Shown one piece after another: positions 32,568 through 40,502 of a stretch of 64,000 nucleotides of DNA (position 1 is its first letter; each line of letters starts with the position of its first letter). The position numbers and the translations under genes were made by a program. The notes beneath the pieces were generated by a model. The model made no database searches and had not been told where the DNA came from. It saw only the letters and a list, made by a program, of their open reading frames with translations. Source of the stretch: Geodermatophilus obscurus (GTDB taxonomy: Bacteria > Actinomycetota > Actinomycetes > Mycobacteriales > Geodermatophilaceae); NCBI RefSeq assembly GCF_900143215.1, contig NZ_FRDM01000006.1, positions 1 through 64,000 on the forward strand. Direction: 5' to 3'.

Positions 32568-34841
32568 ATGGACGAGCCGCGGCGACCGGACCCCCGCGAG
32601 GGTCCTGCCGGGCTGCGCCGGCTGCTGGAGGACGACCCGGCCGACCTGTACGAGAACGCCCCCTGCGGCTACTTCTCCGCGCTCCCCGACGGGCAGCTCG
32701 TCAAGGCCAACCGCACCTTCTGCGAGTGGACCGGGCGGCCGGTCGGCGACCTGGTCGGACTGCGCTTCCAGGAGTTGCTCAGCATCGGCGGCCGGGTGTT
32801 CTACGAGACCCACCTGGCGCCGCTGCTGCGGATGCAGGGCATGGTGCGGGAGGTCGCGCTCGACGTCGTCCGCGCCGACGGCTCGCTGCTGCCGTGTCTG
32901 CTCAACGCGGTCGAGGTGCGCGACGACAGCGGCGCGCCGCTGCTGGTGCGGGCGACGGTGTTCGAGGCGACGTCCCGGCGCCGGTACGAGCGGGCGCTGC
33001 TGGCGGCACAGCGCGCGGCGGCGGAGTCCGAGCGCCGGGCGCACACGCTGCAGCAGGTCGTCTCGGAGCTGTCGGCGGCGTCCTCGGCGCGCGACGTGGC
33101 CGAGGTGATCGTGCGGCGCAGCCGGGAGGCGGTCGGGGCCAGCGGCGCGGCACTGTGGCTGGCCACCGAGCGGCGGGCCGACCGGCGGGCCGAGCCGTCG
33201 ATGCCGCCGCTGGAGCTCGCCGCCGCCGACGGGATCGCCCCCGAGCTGCTGGAGGCGATGGAGGCCGCGGCGTTCGGCGGCGCGGAGCTGGTACGCGACG
33301 GCGGCGTGCACACCGTGCCACGAGGGGCGGGGCTGCGGTCGGTGTGGCCGGGACTGGCCGCCACGATGGAGGAGCACGGGCAGGAGGCACTGGTCGTCGT
33401 CCCGGTGGACGCCGACTCCCGCCACCTGGGCGCGCTCGTGCTGATGCTCGGGGTGACCGGGGACACCGGCCTGATCGACCTCACCCCGCCGGGCGAGCGG
33501 GGGCAGCTGGTGCAGGCCGACGCCGACCTGCTGGCCACCGTCGGCCGCCAGGCGGGACAGGCCGTCGAGCGGGTGCGGCTGTACGAGGAGACCGCGCGGC
33601 AGGCGGAGCGCTCGGCGTTCCTGCTCGACGCGGCCCGCCTCATGGCCTCGGCCGGGGACGTCACCGAGACCGCGGAGCGGCTGGCCGAGCTGGCGGTGCC
33701 GCGGCTGGCCGACGTCTGCGTCATCGACCTGGCCGGCGAGCACGGCCTGGTGCGGGCGGCCGCCCGGCACGGCGACCCGTCGCGGCAGGACCTGGCCGCC
33801 GCGCTGCGGGAGCGGCAGCTGCCGAGTCGCGAGTCGCCGCACCCGGCCGTGCAGGCCCTGGACCTGGGCCGGACGGTGTGGATCCGCGAGGTGACCGACC
33901 GCTGGCTCGCGCAGATCACCGTGGACGAGGACCACCTGGCGGTCGCCCGCGCCCTCGAGCTGGTCAACCTCGTCTGCGTGCCGTTGGTGGCCGACGGGCG
34001 CGTCCTCGGCGTCCTCAGCCTGGGCAGCGACCGGCGGCGCGGGGCGTTCACGCCGGCCGACGTGGAGGTGGCCGAGCAGTTGGCGCTGCAGGTGTCGCAG
34101 GTGGTGGACAAGGCGCAGCGCCTGGAGCTGGAGACCCGGACGTCGCACACGCTGCAGGCCAACCTGCTGCCCCCGGCCCCACCACCGGTGCCCGGGCTGG
34201 CGGTCGCCGTCCGGTACCTGCCGGCCAGCCGCGGCGCGGACGTGGGCGGCGACTTCTACGACGTCGTCCCGCTGCCGGGCGGGCAGGTGGCGCTGGCGGT
34301 CGGGGACGTCGTCGGGCACGACATCCGCGCCGCGGCGGTGATGGGCCAGCTGCGCAGCGTCTACCGGGCGCTGCTGGCCGACCGGCCGCCGCCGAGCGCG
34401 GTCATCGACCGGCTGCAGGCGGGGTGGTCGCTGCTGGGTCTGCAGCTGATGGCCACCGCCCTGTTCGCGGTGCTCGACCCGGAGACCGGCCGGCTGCGGA
34501 TTGCCTCCGCAGGGCACCTGGCACCGCTGCTGGTCGCCGGTGGGAAGGCGGAGCTGCTCGACGTGCGGCCCAGCCGGATGCTGGGCGCACCGCCGGCGCC
34601 GGGTCCCGCGGTGGAGTGGGCCGGGGTGCTCGCCCCCGGTGCGACGCTGCTGCTCTACACCGACGGGCTGGTGGAGAGCCGGGACGCCGACCTCGACCGG
34701 GGCCTGGCGACGCTGATGGACGCCGCGGTGCGGGCCGGCACGAACGACCCCGACGAGCTGTGCGACCGGCTGCTGGCCGAGCTGGCGAGCGGGCTGCGCG
34801 CCGACGACGTGGCCCTGCTGGCGATCACCCGGTCCCCCTAG
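32568..34841 (+). CDS. PAS-GAF-GAF-PP2C phosphatase, RsbP-like
   Basis: This 757-residue sensor phosphatase has a PAS domain at about 25-135 (APCGYFSALPDGQLVKANRT) and a coiled linker at about 138-165. GAF domains follow at about 168-335 and 350-510. The C-terminal SpoIIE/PP2C phosphatase domain has metal motifs ADVGGDFYD (about 556), AVGDVVGHDIRAA, TDGLVE (about 697) and DDVALL (about 745). It would dephosphorylate a STAS anti-anti-sigma factor and thus free a stress sigma factor. B. subtilis RsbP has only PAS and PP2C, so the two GAF domains are extra inputs. ATG 32568 lies 7 nt after rsbQ. No sigma factor or STAS gene is adjacent. Confidence 0.9.
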   Translation: MDEPRRPDPREGPAGLRRLLEDDPADLYENAPCGYFSALPDGQLVKANRTFCEWTGRPVGDLVGLRFQELLSIGGRVFYETHLAPLLRMQGMVREVALDVVRADGSLLPCLLNAVEVRDDSGAPLLVRATVFEATSRRRYERALLAAQRAAAESERRAHTLQQVVSELSAASSARDVAEVIVRRSREAVGASGAALWLATERRADRRAEPSMPPLELAAADGIAPELLEAMEAAAFGGAELVRDGGVHTVPRGAGLRSVWPGLAATMEEHGQEALVVVPVDADSRHLGALVLMLGVTGDTGLIDLTPPGERGQLVQADADLLATVGRQAGQAVERVRLYEETARQAERSAFLLDAARLMASAGDVTETAERLAELAVPRLADVCVIDLAGEHGLVRAAARHGDPSRQDLAAALRERQLPSRESPHPAVQALDLGRTVWIREVTDRWLAQITVDEDHLAVARALELVNLVCVPLVADGRVLGVLSLGSDRRRGAFTPADVEVAEQLALQVSQVVDKAQRLELETRTSHTLQANLLPPAPPPVPGLAVAVRYLPASRGADVGGDFYDVVPLPGGQVALAVGDVVGHDIRAAAVMGQLRSVYRALLADRPPPSAVIDRLQAGWSLLGLQLMATALFAVLDPETGRLRIASAGHLAPLLVAGGKAELLDVRPSRMLGAPPAPGPAVEWAGVLAPGATLLLYTDGLVESRDADLDRGLATLMDAAVRAGTNDPDELCDRLLAELASGLRADDVALLAITRSP

Positions 34842-34901
34842 ACCCCCGGGCCTGCGAGGGCCACCATCGGCGCAGGGGCACGTGCGGCGCGGGAGGCGGC
34901 C

Positions 34902-35297
34902 ATGGAGCGTCCACCCAACCCGGTGACCGAGTCGATCGACGGGGCCACCGGCGACATCACGATGTCCGGCGACGCGATGCGGTGGTCACCGGAGCTGGCC
35001 GACGGACAGGCGCGGGCGGTCGGCTCGCCCGGCGCTCTCCCCGGGGTGGACGTCGCCGCCGGGTTCGGCGCGCTGCTCGGCCTGGACGCCCTCGGGGTGC
35101 GCCGGCTGGTCACCGGCGCGGTCACCTCGCTGGCGACGGTGGCCGGGGACGTCGTCGCCGAGCTGCGCCAGCTCACCCGCGGTACCGAGGACGACGACAC
35201 GGCCGACGACGACACGGCCGACGACGACGAGGAGCAGGCGCCGCCCGACCCGCCGTCGTCATCCCCGCCGTCGCCGCCGCCGCCGTCCCCGAGTTGA
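34902..35297 (+). CDS. hypothetical protein with acidic repeats and Pro-rich tail
   Basis: This 131-residue protein has no family I know. The middle (about 50-90) is a mixed hydrophobic stretch, FGALLGLDALGVRRLVTGAV. The end has DDDTADDDTADDDEE and then a Pro/Ser tail. The 15-nt DNA unit behind DDDTA is repeated, suggesting slippage. ATG 34902 has GGGAGG 6 nt upstream, and codon third positions fit a real gene. The stop overlaps the left arm of a 19-bp inverted repeat. It lies 60 bp after the phosphatase gene in the same direction, so it may be a third member of that operon. Confidence 0.6.
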   Translation: MERPPNPVTESIDGATGDITMSGDAMRWSPELADGQARAVGSPGALPGVDVAAGFGALLGLDALGVRRLVTGAVTSLATVAGDVVAELRQLTRGTEDDDTADDDTADDDEEQAPPDPPSSSPPSPPPPSPS

Positions 35298-35360
35298 TCA
35301 CGGGGTCGTTGCCGCGATCCGCGACGACGCCCCGCCGGTCCCGGCAACGCCCCCGTGATC
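35296..35360. terminator. 19-bp inverted repeat hairpin
   Basis: Arms 35296-35314 (GATCACGGGGTCGTTGCCG) and 35342-35360 (CGGCAACGCCCCCGTGATC) pair with one mismatch in 19 bp. The loop is 27 nt and itself contains GGGACC-like complementarity. The left arm starts within the stop codon of the acidic protein gene. It is either a terminator for the stress operon or an operator, since it ends 85 bp before the acyl-CoA dehydrogenase gene. Confidence 0.7.
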
Positions 35361-35444
35361 CCGACCGGAGTCTGCCGTGCTGCCCACGGCGTCGCCCTGT
35401 ACAACCAGAGGGCACAGCCACACCGACGTGGGGAGTCGCACCGC

Positions 35445-36605
35445 ATGAGCAGCCCGCTGACCCTGGCGCCCGCGCCGCCGTCCCAGGCCGCCGAGGAGGT
35501 CCGCACCCAGGTGCGGGAGTTCCTGGCCGAGGAGCTGGCCGCCGGCACCTTCACCACCCACGTCGACACCTGGCTGTCCGGCGTCGACCCGGAGTTCTCG
35601 CGGAAGCTGGGCCGGCGCGGCTGGCTGGGGATGACCTGGCCGAAGCAGTACGGCGGGCACGAGCGCTCGGCGATGGAGCGCTACGCGGTGACCGAGGAGC
35701 TGCTGGCCGCCGGCGCCCCGGTGGCGGCGCACTGGATCGCCGACCGGCAGTCCGGCCCGAACCTGCTGCGCTACGGCACCGAGGAGCAGCGGCAGGAGAT
35801 CCTGCCGAGGATCGCCGCGGGGGAGTGCTACTTCGTCATCGGCATGAGCGAGCCGGACTCCGGCTCGGACCTGGCCTCCATCCGCACCCGCGCCGCGCGC
35901 AACGGTGACGGCGACTGGGTGGTCAACGGCGCCAAGGTGTGGACGTCGAACGCCCACTTCTCGCACTACGGGATCGTCCTGGTGCGCACCTCACCGGCCG
36001 ATCCGGCGAACCGGCACGCGGGGCTGTCCCAGCTGCTGGTGGACCTGTCGCTGCCCGGCATCACCATCAACCCGATCCGCATCCTCGACGGCGGCCACCA
36101 CTTCAACGAGGTGGTCTTCGAGGACGTCGTCGTCCCCGGCGACATGCTGCTCGGGGAGGAGGGCGCCGGCTGGCACCAGGTCACCGCGGAGCTGGCGTTC
36201 GAGCGGTCCGGCCCGGAGCGGTTCCTGTCGACCTACCCGCTGCTCGCCGAGTTCGCCCGGCGCGCCTGTGACACCGGGGACGCGGCGCAGCTGGGCGCCC
36301 TCGGCCGGCTCTCGGCGCGGCTGCTGGCGCTGCGCCAGCTCTCGCTGCGGATCGCCGCGGCGCTGGACCGCGGCGAGCTGCCCGACATCCCCGCGGCGCT
36401 GGTCAAGGACGTGGGGACGACGTTCGAGGCCGACGTCGTCGACGAGATCCGCCGGGTGGTCGAGGTGACGCCGTCCCTCGACTCGCCCGATCCACTGGGG
36501 CGGGCGCTCGCCGAGGCGCAGCTGCACGCGCCGGGCTACACGCTGCGGGGCGGGACCAACGAGATCCTGCGGGGGATCGTGGCGCGCGGGCTGGGGCTGC
36601 GATGA
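35445..36605 (+). CDS. acyl-CoA dehydrogenase, FadE type (subunit 1)
   Basis: This 386-residue flavoenzyme has IGMSEPDSGSDLASIRT (FAD/substrate motif, about 125-141) and WVVNGAKVWTSNAHFSHYGI. FERSGPERFLSTYPLLAEFA takes the place of the usual CEx helix, and the C-terminal motif GYTLRGGTNEILRGIVA holds the FAD-binding Gly-Gly-Thr. It oxidises acyl-CoA to the 2-enoyl form. A second, shorter acyl-CoA dehydrogenase follows, as in actinobacterial alpha2beta2 pairs that act on steroid side chains or other bulky acyl groups. ATG 35445 has GGGGAG about 12 nt upstream. It ends 127 bp before its partner. Confidence 0.88.
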   Translation: MSSPLTLAPAPPSQAAEEVRTQVREFLAEELAAGTFTTHVDTWLSGVDPEFSRKLGRRGWLGMTWPKQYGGHERSAMERYAVTEELLAAGAPVAAHWIADRQSGPNLLRYGTEEQRQEILPRIAAGECYFVIGMSEPDSGSDLASIRTRAARNGDGDWVVNGAKVWTSNAHFSHYGIVLVRTSPADPANRHAGLSQLLVDLSLPGITINPIRILDGGHHFNEVVFEDVVVPGDMLLGEEGAGWHQVTAELAFERSGPERFLSTYPLLAEFARRACDTGDAAQLGALGRLSARLLALRQLSLRIAAALDRGELPDIPAALVKDVGTTFEADVVDEIRRVVEVTPSLDSPDPLGRALAEAQLHAPGYTLRGGTNEILRGIVARGLGLR

Positions 36606-36732
36606 CGACAGCCGAGCGAGCATCGCGGGGAGATACCCGGAGCCCGTCGAGGAGCGGAGCGACCGCCGGGGCGACCGGGGCATGGACCGAGAAGCGGAAC
36701 GGGGCCGGAGTGGAGCGGGGGGTGCTGCGCTG

Positions 36733-37806
36733 ATGGCATCGGACCAGGACCTGGTGGTCGAGACCGTCCGCGACATCCTGTCGGCGCACGAGCCGTTCGC
36801 GCTCACCGCGGACACCGCGTGGGACGCCGGGCTGTGGGCCGACCTGGCCGAGGCCGGGCTGACCGGCGTCGGGCTGCCCGAGGAGGCCGGCGGGTCGGGT
36901 GGCGAGCTGGCCGACGCGGTGGCTGTCGTCCGTACGCTGGCCGCCGGTGCCGGGGCGGTGCCGGTGGCCGAGCAGCTGCTGGCCGCCGGGCCGGCGCTGC
37001 TGGCCGCCGGCCTGGACCTGCCCGACCCGGCCGAGCCGCTGACCCTCGCGGTCGCCGGCGCGGTCACCGCCGAGCCGGTGGACGACGGCGACGGGCCGGG
37101 GCGCTGGCAGCTCACCGGCACCGCGACCGACGTCGCCTGGGCCGGGGTGGCGCGGCACGTCGCGGTCCTCGCGGCGGCGCCCGAGGGCATCGAGGGCGCG
37201 GTGCTGGCGCTGGTCGACGCCGAGGGGCTGGCGACCAGCGACGCGCGCAACCTGGCGGGGGAGCCGCGCGGCTCGCTGGTGCTCGGCGGTGCGCCGGCGG
37301 CCGGAGCGCTGCTGACCCCGGCGAGGACCGGGGAGGTGCGGGCTCGGTTCGCGCTGACGCGGGCGGTGCAGCTGGCCGCGGCGCTGGAGCGGGTGCTGGC
37401 CTGGACCGTGCAGTACGCCGGGGAGCGGCACCAGTTCGGCCGGCCGCTGGGCAGGTTCCAGGCGGTGCAGATGGAGCTGGCGGAGATGGCCGGCGAGGTC
37501 ACCGCGGTGACCGCGCTGACCGACGCCGCCGTGCAGGCCCTCGACCGGGGGGACGACGTCGTCCTGGCCGCGGCGGCGGCGAAGGTGCGTGCCGGGGCGG
37601 CGGTCGAGGTGGTGGCCCGGCTGGCGCACCAGGTGCACGGCGCGATCGGGTTCACCCACGAGCACAAGCTGCACCACCTGACGCGGCGGCTGTGGTCCTG
37701 GCGCGACGAGGCCGGGTCGGAGCTGACCTGGTCGCAGGTGCTCGGCGTGGGGCTGCTCGCCCGAGGCGGCGACGACCTCTGGCCGGCCCTGACCCGGGTG
37801 GTCTGA
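36733..37806 (+). CDS. acyl-CoA dehydrogenase, degenerate partner subunit
   Basis: This 357-residue family member is short and divergent, as in the second subunit of heteromeric FadE pairs. VGLPEEAGGSGGELADAVAV (about 43-62) and the C-terminal helices YAGERHQFGRPLGRFQAVQM and QVHGAIGFTHEHKLHHLTRR (about 302-321) are recognisable. The central SEPDSGSD-type FAD loop is lost, and the Ala/Val-rich middle replaces it. ATG 36733 lies in a GC-rich stretch; the 127-bp gap after subunit 1 holds GAGCGGAGCGACC repeats but no gene. The product probably has a structural rather than catalytic role in the complex. Confidence 0.82.
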   Translation: MASDQDLVVETVRDILSAHEPFALTADTAWDAGLWADLAEAGLTGVGLPEEAGGSGGELADAVAVVRTLAAGAGAVPVAEQLLAAGPALLAAGLDLPDPAEPLTLAVAGAVTAEPVDDGDGPGRWQLTGTATDVAWAGVARHVAVLAAAPEGIEGAVLALVDAEGLATSDARNLAGEPRGSLVLGGAPAAGALLTPARTGEVRARFALTRAVQLAAALERVLAWTVQYAGERHQFGRPLGRFQAVQMELAEMAGEVTAVTALTDAAVQALDRGDDVVLAAAAAKVRAGAAVEVVARLAHQVHGAIGFTHEHKLHHLTRRLWSWRDEAGSELTWSQVLGVGLLARGGDDLWPALTRVV

Positions 37807-37807
37807 A

Positions 37808-37908
37808 GAAGGACCTCCCTGCCCCCACCGCCGCAGGACCCCGTCCTCCCCGCTCTTGGCGCGCTCGGGGCGGTGCCCTGGACGGGGCCGGCGGCGGGCC
37901 CCCTGCAG
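37808..37908. repeat. dispersed 3'-end hairpin element, copy 8 (nested)
   Basis: It starts right after the acyl-CoA dehydrogenase stop (37806). AAGGACCTCCCTGC on the left and GCAGGAGG on the right form the outer arms. CCCCGTCC (37839) and GGACGGGG (37880) form the inner arms, as in copies 5 and 6. A separate strong hairpin follows at 37913. Confidence 0.65.
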
Positions 37909-37912
37909 GAGG

Positions 37913-37954
37913 CCGCCAGGGGCCGGCCGGGGCGACCCGGCCGGCCCCTGGCGG
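37913..37954. terminator. 19-bp perfect hairpin with GCGA tetraloop
   Basis: Arms 37913-37931 (CCGCCAGGGGCCGGCCGGG) and 37936-37954 (CCCGGCCGGCCCCTGGCGG) pair perfectly over 19 bp around a GCGA loop, a stable GNRA type. The right arm ends one base before the stop codon of the converging ABM-like gene. It is the strongest hairpin in the window and a likely bidirectional terminator. Confidence 0.85.
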
Positions 37955-38575
37955 TCACGCGGTCTCGGGCACCCGCAGGTGGGCGAGCACCAGGTCGAAC
38001 TCGGCGACCTCGAGGATCCGGCTGCCCATCGCGGCGGCGAACTCCTCCCGGACGGCGGTGGCGTCGGTGCGGGAGCGCTCCAGGCTCTCCCGGTCGGCGT
38101 AGGTGACCGATCCGGCGCCCCGCCCCTCCCATCGGTCGACGAGCAGGCTGGCGCTGCAGAAGCCGTCCATCTCCTCCAGCCGGGGCAGCAGGCTCAGCCG
38201 GTAGGCGTCGAGGACCTGCTCCACCCGGTCGGGGTCGGTGCGCAGCCAGGTGACCCGGGTGCAGGCACCGTCCGGCGCCTCGTGCACCCGGTGCAGGACG
38301 GCGATCTCCCACGACTGCAGCTCCGGTGGCCCGCCCAGGATCTGGGCGAACCGGGCCCGCAGCGGCCGCAGCTGCTCGCCGGTCGCGGACATCGCGGCCT
38401 CGTCGGCCCACGACGTGGTGGCGATGCAGCGGCCCGAGTCGCGGTCGGCGAGCATCGACAGCCCCACGTAGCCGGGGAGGCCCTCGACGGCCGGCATGAC
38501 CCTGTCCCGCAGGAAGGCGACGCCGTCCTCGACCGCCTTCGGGTCGCCGCGGACGGTGACGGTGCGGGCGTGCAC
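37955..38575 (-). CDS. ABM-like (antibiotic biosynthesis monooxygenase fold) protein, copy B
   Basis: This 206-residue protein appears to hold two alpha-beta half domains of the dimeric ferredoxin-like (ABM) type. The first has VMPAVEGLPGYVGLSMLADR (about 27-46) and TTSWADEAAM; the second starts near RVTWLRTDPDRVEQVLDAYR and ends EVAEFDLVLAHLRVPETA. GTG 38575 is used with GGAGG 6 nt upstream. It is a clear paralogue of the gene at 38635, with equal length and an identical C-terminal peptide EFDLVLAHLRVPETA. Such proteins may degrade or sense small aromatic or heme-like molecules; no catalytic residue is obvious. Confidence 0.75.
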   Translation of the reverse strand: MHARTVTVRGDPKAVEDGVAFLRDRVMPAVEGLPGYVGLSMLADRDSGRCIATTSWADEAAMSATGEQLRPLRARFAQILGGPPELQSWEIAVLHRVHEAPDGACTRVTWLRTDPDRVEQVLDAYRLSLLPRLEEMDGFCSASLLVDRWEGRGAGSVTYADRESLERSRTDATAVREEFAAAMGSRILEVAEFDLVLAHLRVPETA

Positions 38576-38634
38576 GGGCTGCCTCCTCTCCGCGCGGGGG
38601 CCGGCGGGGGCGACCCCGGCCCGTTCTGCGGCGC

Positions 38635-39255
38635 TCACGCGGTCTCGGGGACCCGTAGGTGGGCGAGGACGAGGTCGAACTCCCGGACGTCCTCGACGGC
38701 CAGGCCGAGCGCCGGCGCGAACTCGTCGCGCAGCGCGCGGGCGTTCTCCCGGGTCTCGACCATGTCCTCCAGGCTGTCGTAGGTGACCGCGGAGACGGCC
38801 ATGCCCTCCGCGGCGGAGGTCATGAGGCTGACGCTGCAGAAGCCGGCGAGGTCGTCCAGCCGCGGCATGAGGCTCATGCGGAAGGCGTCGATGCTGCCGT
38901 CCATGTCGTCGGGGTCGCCGCGCAGCCAGGTCACCCGTGTGCAGGCGCCGTGGTGGGCCTCGTGCCGGCGGTGCATGGCCGACACCTCCCACTCGTGCGC
39001 CTCGACCTCGCCGCCGAAGACCTCCCTCGCCCGGTCGCGCAGCGGCCGGACCCCCTCGGCACTGGCCTGCATCGCCTCCCGGTCCCGCCAGGACGTCGTC
39101 ACGATGCACATCCCGGACTCGTGGTCGGCGAGCATGGACAGGCCGACGCAGCCGTCCATGCCCCGGACGGCGGGCATCACCTCGTCGCGGACGTAGTCGA
39201 TCCCACGGTCGACGGATCGCGGGTTGCCGCGGATGGTGGTCGAGCGTGCGTACAC
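38635..39255 (-). CDS. ABM-like protein, copy A
   Basis: This 206-residue tandem paralogue of the downstream gene shares VGLSMLADH, GACTRVTWLRGDPDDM and the C-terminal EFDLVLAHLRVPETA. TTSWRDREAM is the counterpart of TTSWADEAAM. It is more acidic and Met-rich than copy B. GTG 39255 has GAGGAG about 7 nt upstream. The genes are 59 bp apart and should form one transcript. A 12-bp direct repeat (CTCCAGGGCGAT, 14-bp period, 39268-39293) lies just upstream of its ribosome site. Function unknown, as for copy B. Confidence 0.75.
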   Translation of the reverse strand: MYARSTTIRGNPRSVDRGIDYVRDEVMPAVRGMDGCVGLSMLADHESGMCIVTTSWRDREAMQASAEGVRPLRDRAREVFGGEVEAHEWEVSAMHRRHEAHHGACTRVTWLRGDPDDMDGSIDAFRMSLMPRLDDLAGFCSVSLMTSAAEGMAVSAVTYDSLEDMVETRENARALRDEFAPALGLAVEDVREFDLVLAHLRVPETA

Positions 39256-39384
39256 GTTCCCGCTCCTCTCCAGGGCGATTCCTCCAGGGCGATGGGGTCC
39301 CGGACAACGGTGTTCCGGCAGCATCGCCGCGGCCCCCAGCGTCCTCGCGCCCGGGCCGGCAGGCAATGTCCCGGTGCGCCCGCG

Positions 39385-39609
39385 CCGGGACGACGATCTC
39401 CTCGTACTGCGGGGACATGGGGATCTCCCCGCCCTCGGCGCTCTGCAGGAGGTCCAGCCGCCGTCGGTAGCGGTCGAGCCGGGTGGTCAGCCGCGCACGG
39501 AGGCTCGCGATCACCTGGCCGTCCACGTCGTCGTGCTGCTGGGCACCCCGACGATCACCGCGACCGCACCCAGGACCGGCAACACCACGGTCTCCGCGTG
39601 CACCTGCAC
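39385..39609 (-). pseudogene. frameshifted small membrane-protein ORF
   Basis: GTG 39609 with GGGAGG 4 nt upstream opens a frame that encodes one hydrophobic helix (TVVLPVLGAVAVIVG), then meets a TGA at 39511. From about 39540 the next frame has strong coding bias and reads QQHDDVDGQVIASLRARLTT followed by RLDRYRRRLDLLQSAEGGEI. Adding one G to a GGGG run near the helix end would join them. No clear stop is found after about 39385. It is a decayed gene, or a real small gene with an indel or sequencing error. The family is unknown. Confidence 0.4.
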
Positions 39610-39757
39610 GGTCCTCCCGACGGCCGCTCGCCCCCCGGCCGCCGCCCGGGCTCGAGCCGCTCCCCCCGGGGAGGGCGCAGGTCCCTCGTCGTCCCGTCCG
39701 GTACCGAGGGCGGCCCGACGGTGGCCGCCGCCCGCCCGGACCCGGCAGCATGCCGGG

Positions 39758-40498
39758 ATGACCACCGCCGGCGACTCCCACGGGCACACCCATCGCCTCG
39801 ACCTGACCGACGCCAGCGTCCGGGAGTGGGACGCGACGGTCGTCGCGGCCGATCCCGAGCAGGGCATCGTCCTGGACCGCAGCGCCTTCTACCCGGGCGG
39901 CGGCGGGCAGCCGCCCGACGAGGGGGTGCTGCTGTGGGGCGGTGTCCGCACGCGCATCGCCGGCACCCGCAAGGGCGACGAGCTGTACCTGATCCCGGTG
40001 GAGGGCGATCCGGTGCCGCCGCCGGGCACCGCCGTCCGCGGGGCGCTCGACGACGAGCGGCGGACGGCGCTGATGCGGACGCACTCGGGCCTGCACGTGC
40101 TCACCGGCGTCGTCCTGCGCGACTTCGGCGCGAAGGTCACCGGCGGCAACATGGAGCCGCTGACCGCGCGCATGGACTTCGACCTGGCCGAGGTGCCGGC
40201 CGACTTCAAGGACCGCGTGGCCGAGGCGGTCAACGCCGAGATCGCCGCGGACCGGCGCATCGAGGTGCGGACGCTGCCGCGTGCGGAGGCCTACGCCATC
40301 CCCGACCTGATCCGGACGGCGACCGACCTGTTGCCGCCCGACATCGAGGAGGTCCGGATCGTCGACATCGTCGGCCTGGACCTGCAGGCCGACGGCGGCA
40401 CGCACGTCGCCTCGACGGCGATGGTCGGCCGGATCGAGGTGACCAAGATGGAGAACAAGGGCCGCGGGTTCCGCCGGCTGCGCATCCGCGTCGTCTGA
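39758..40498 (+). CDS. AlaX-type alanyl-tRNA editing protein
   Basis: This 246-residue free-standing editing protein hydrolyses Ser- or Gly-tRNA(Ala). It shows FYPGGGGQPPDEG (about 44-56) and the zinc ligands His109 and His113 in THSGLHVL. The later ADGGTHV gives His216; the Cys of AlaRS is replaced by Asp, as in many AlaX proteins. IEVTKMENKGRGFRRLRI matches the AlaX C-terminus. No aminoacylation or C-Ala domain is present. ATG 39758 begins after a GC-rich leader. It is convergent with the DUF6308-like gene, only 4 bp apart. Confidence 0.88.
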   Translation: MTTAGDSHGHTHRLDLTDASVREWDATVVAADPEQGIVLDRSAFYPGGGGQPPDEGVLLWGGVRTRIAGTRKGDELYLIPVEGDPVPPPGTAVRGALDDERRTALMRTHSGLHVLTGVVLRDFGAKVTGGNMEPLTARMDFDLAEVPADFKDRVAEAVNAEIAADRRIEVRTLPRAEAYAIPDLIRTATDLLPPDIEEVRIVDIVGLDLQADGGTHVASTAMVGRIEVTKMENKGRGFRRLRIRVV

Positions 40499-40502
40499 GC
40501 GG

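Noticed and set aside
36606-36732. Lost start of the second acyl-CoA dehydrogenase (ATG at 36602)
   Set aside because: That ATG is out of frame with the gene; ATG 36733 gives the expected N-terminus.
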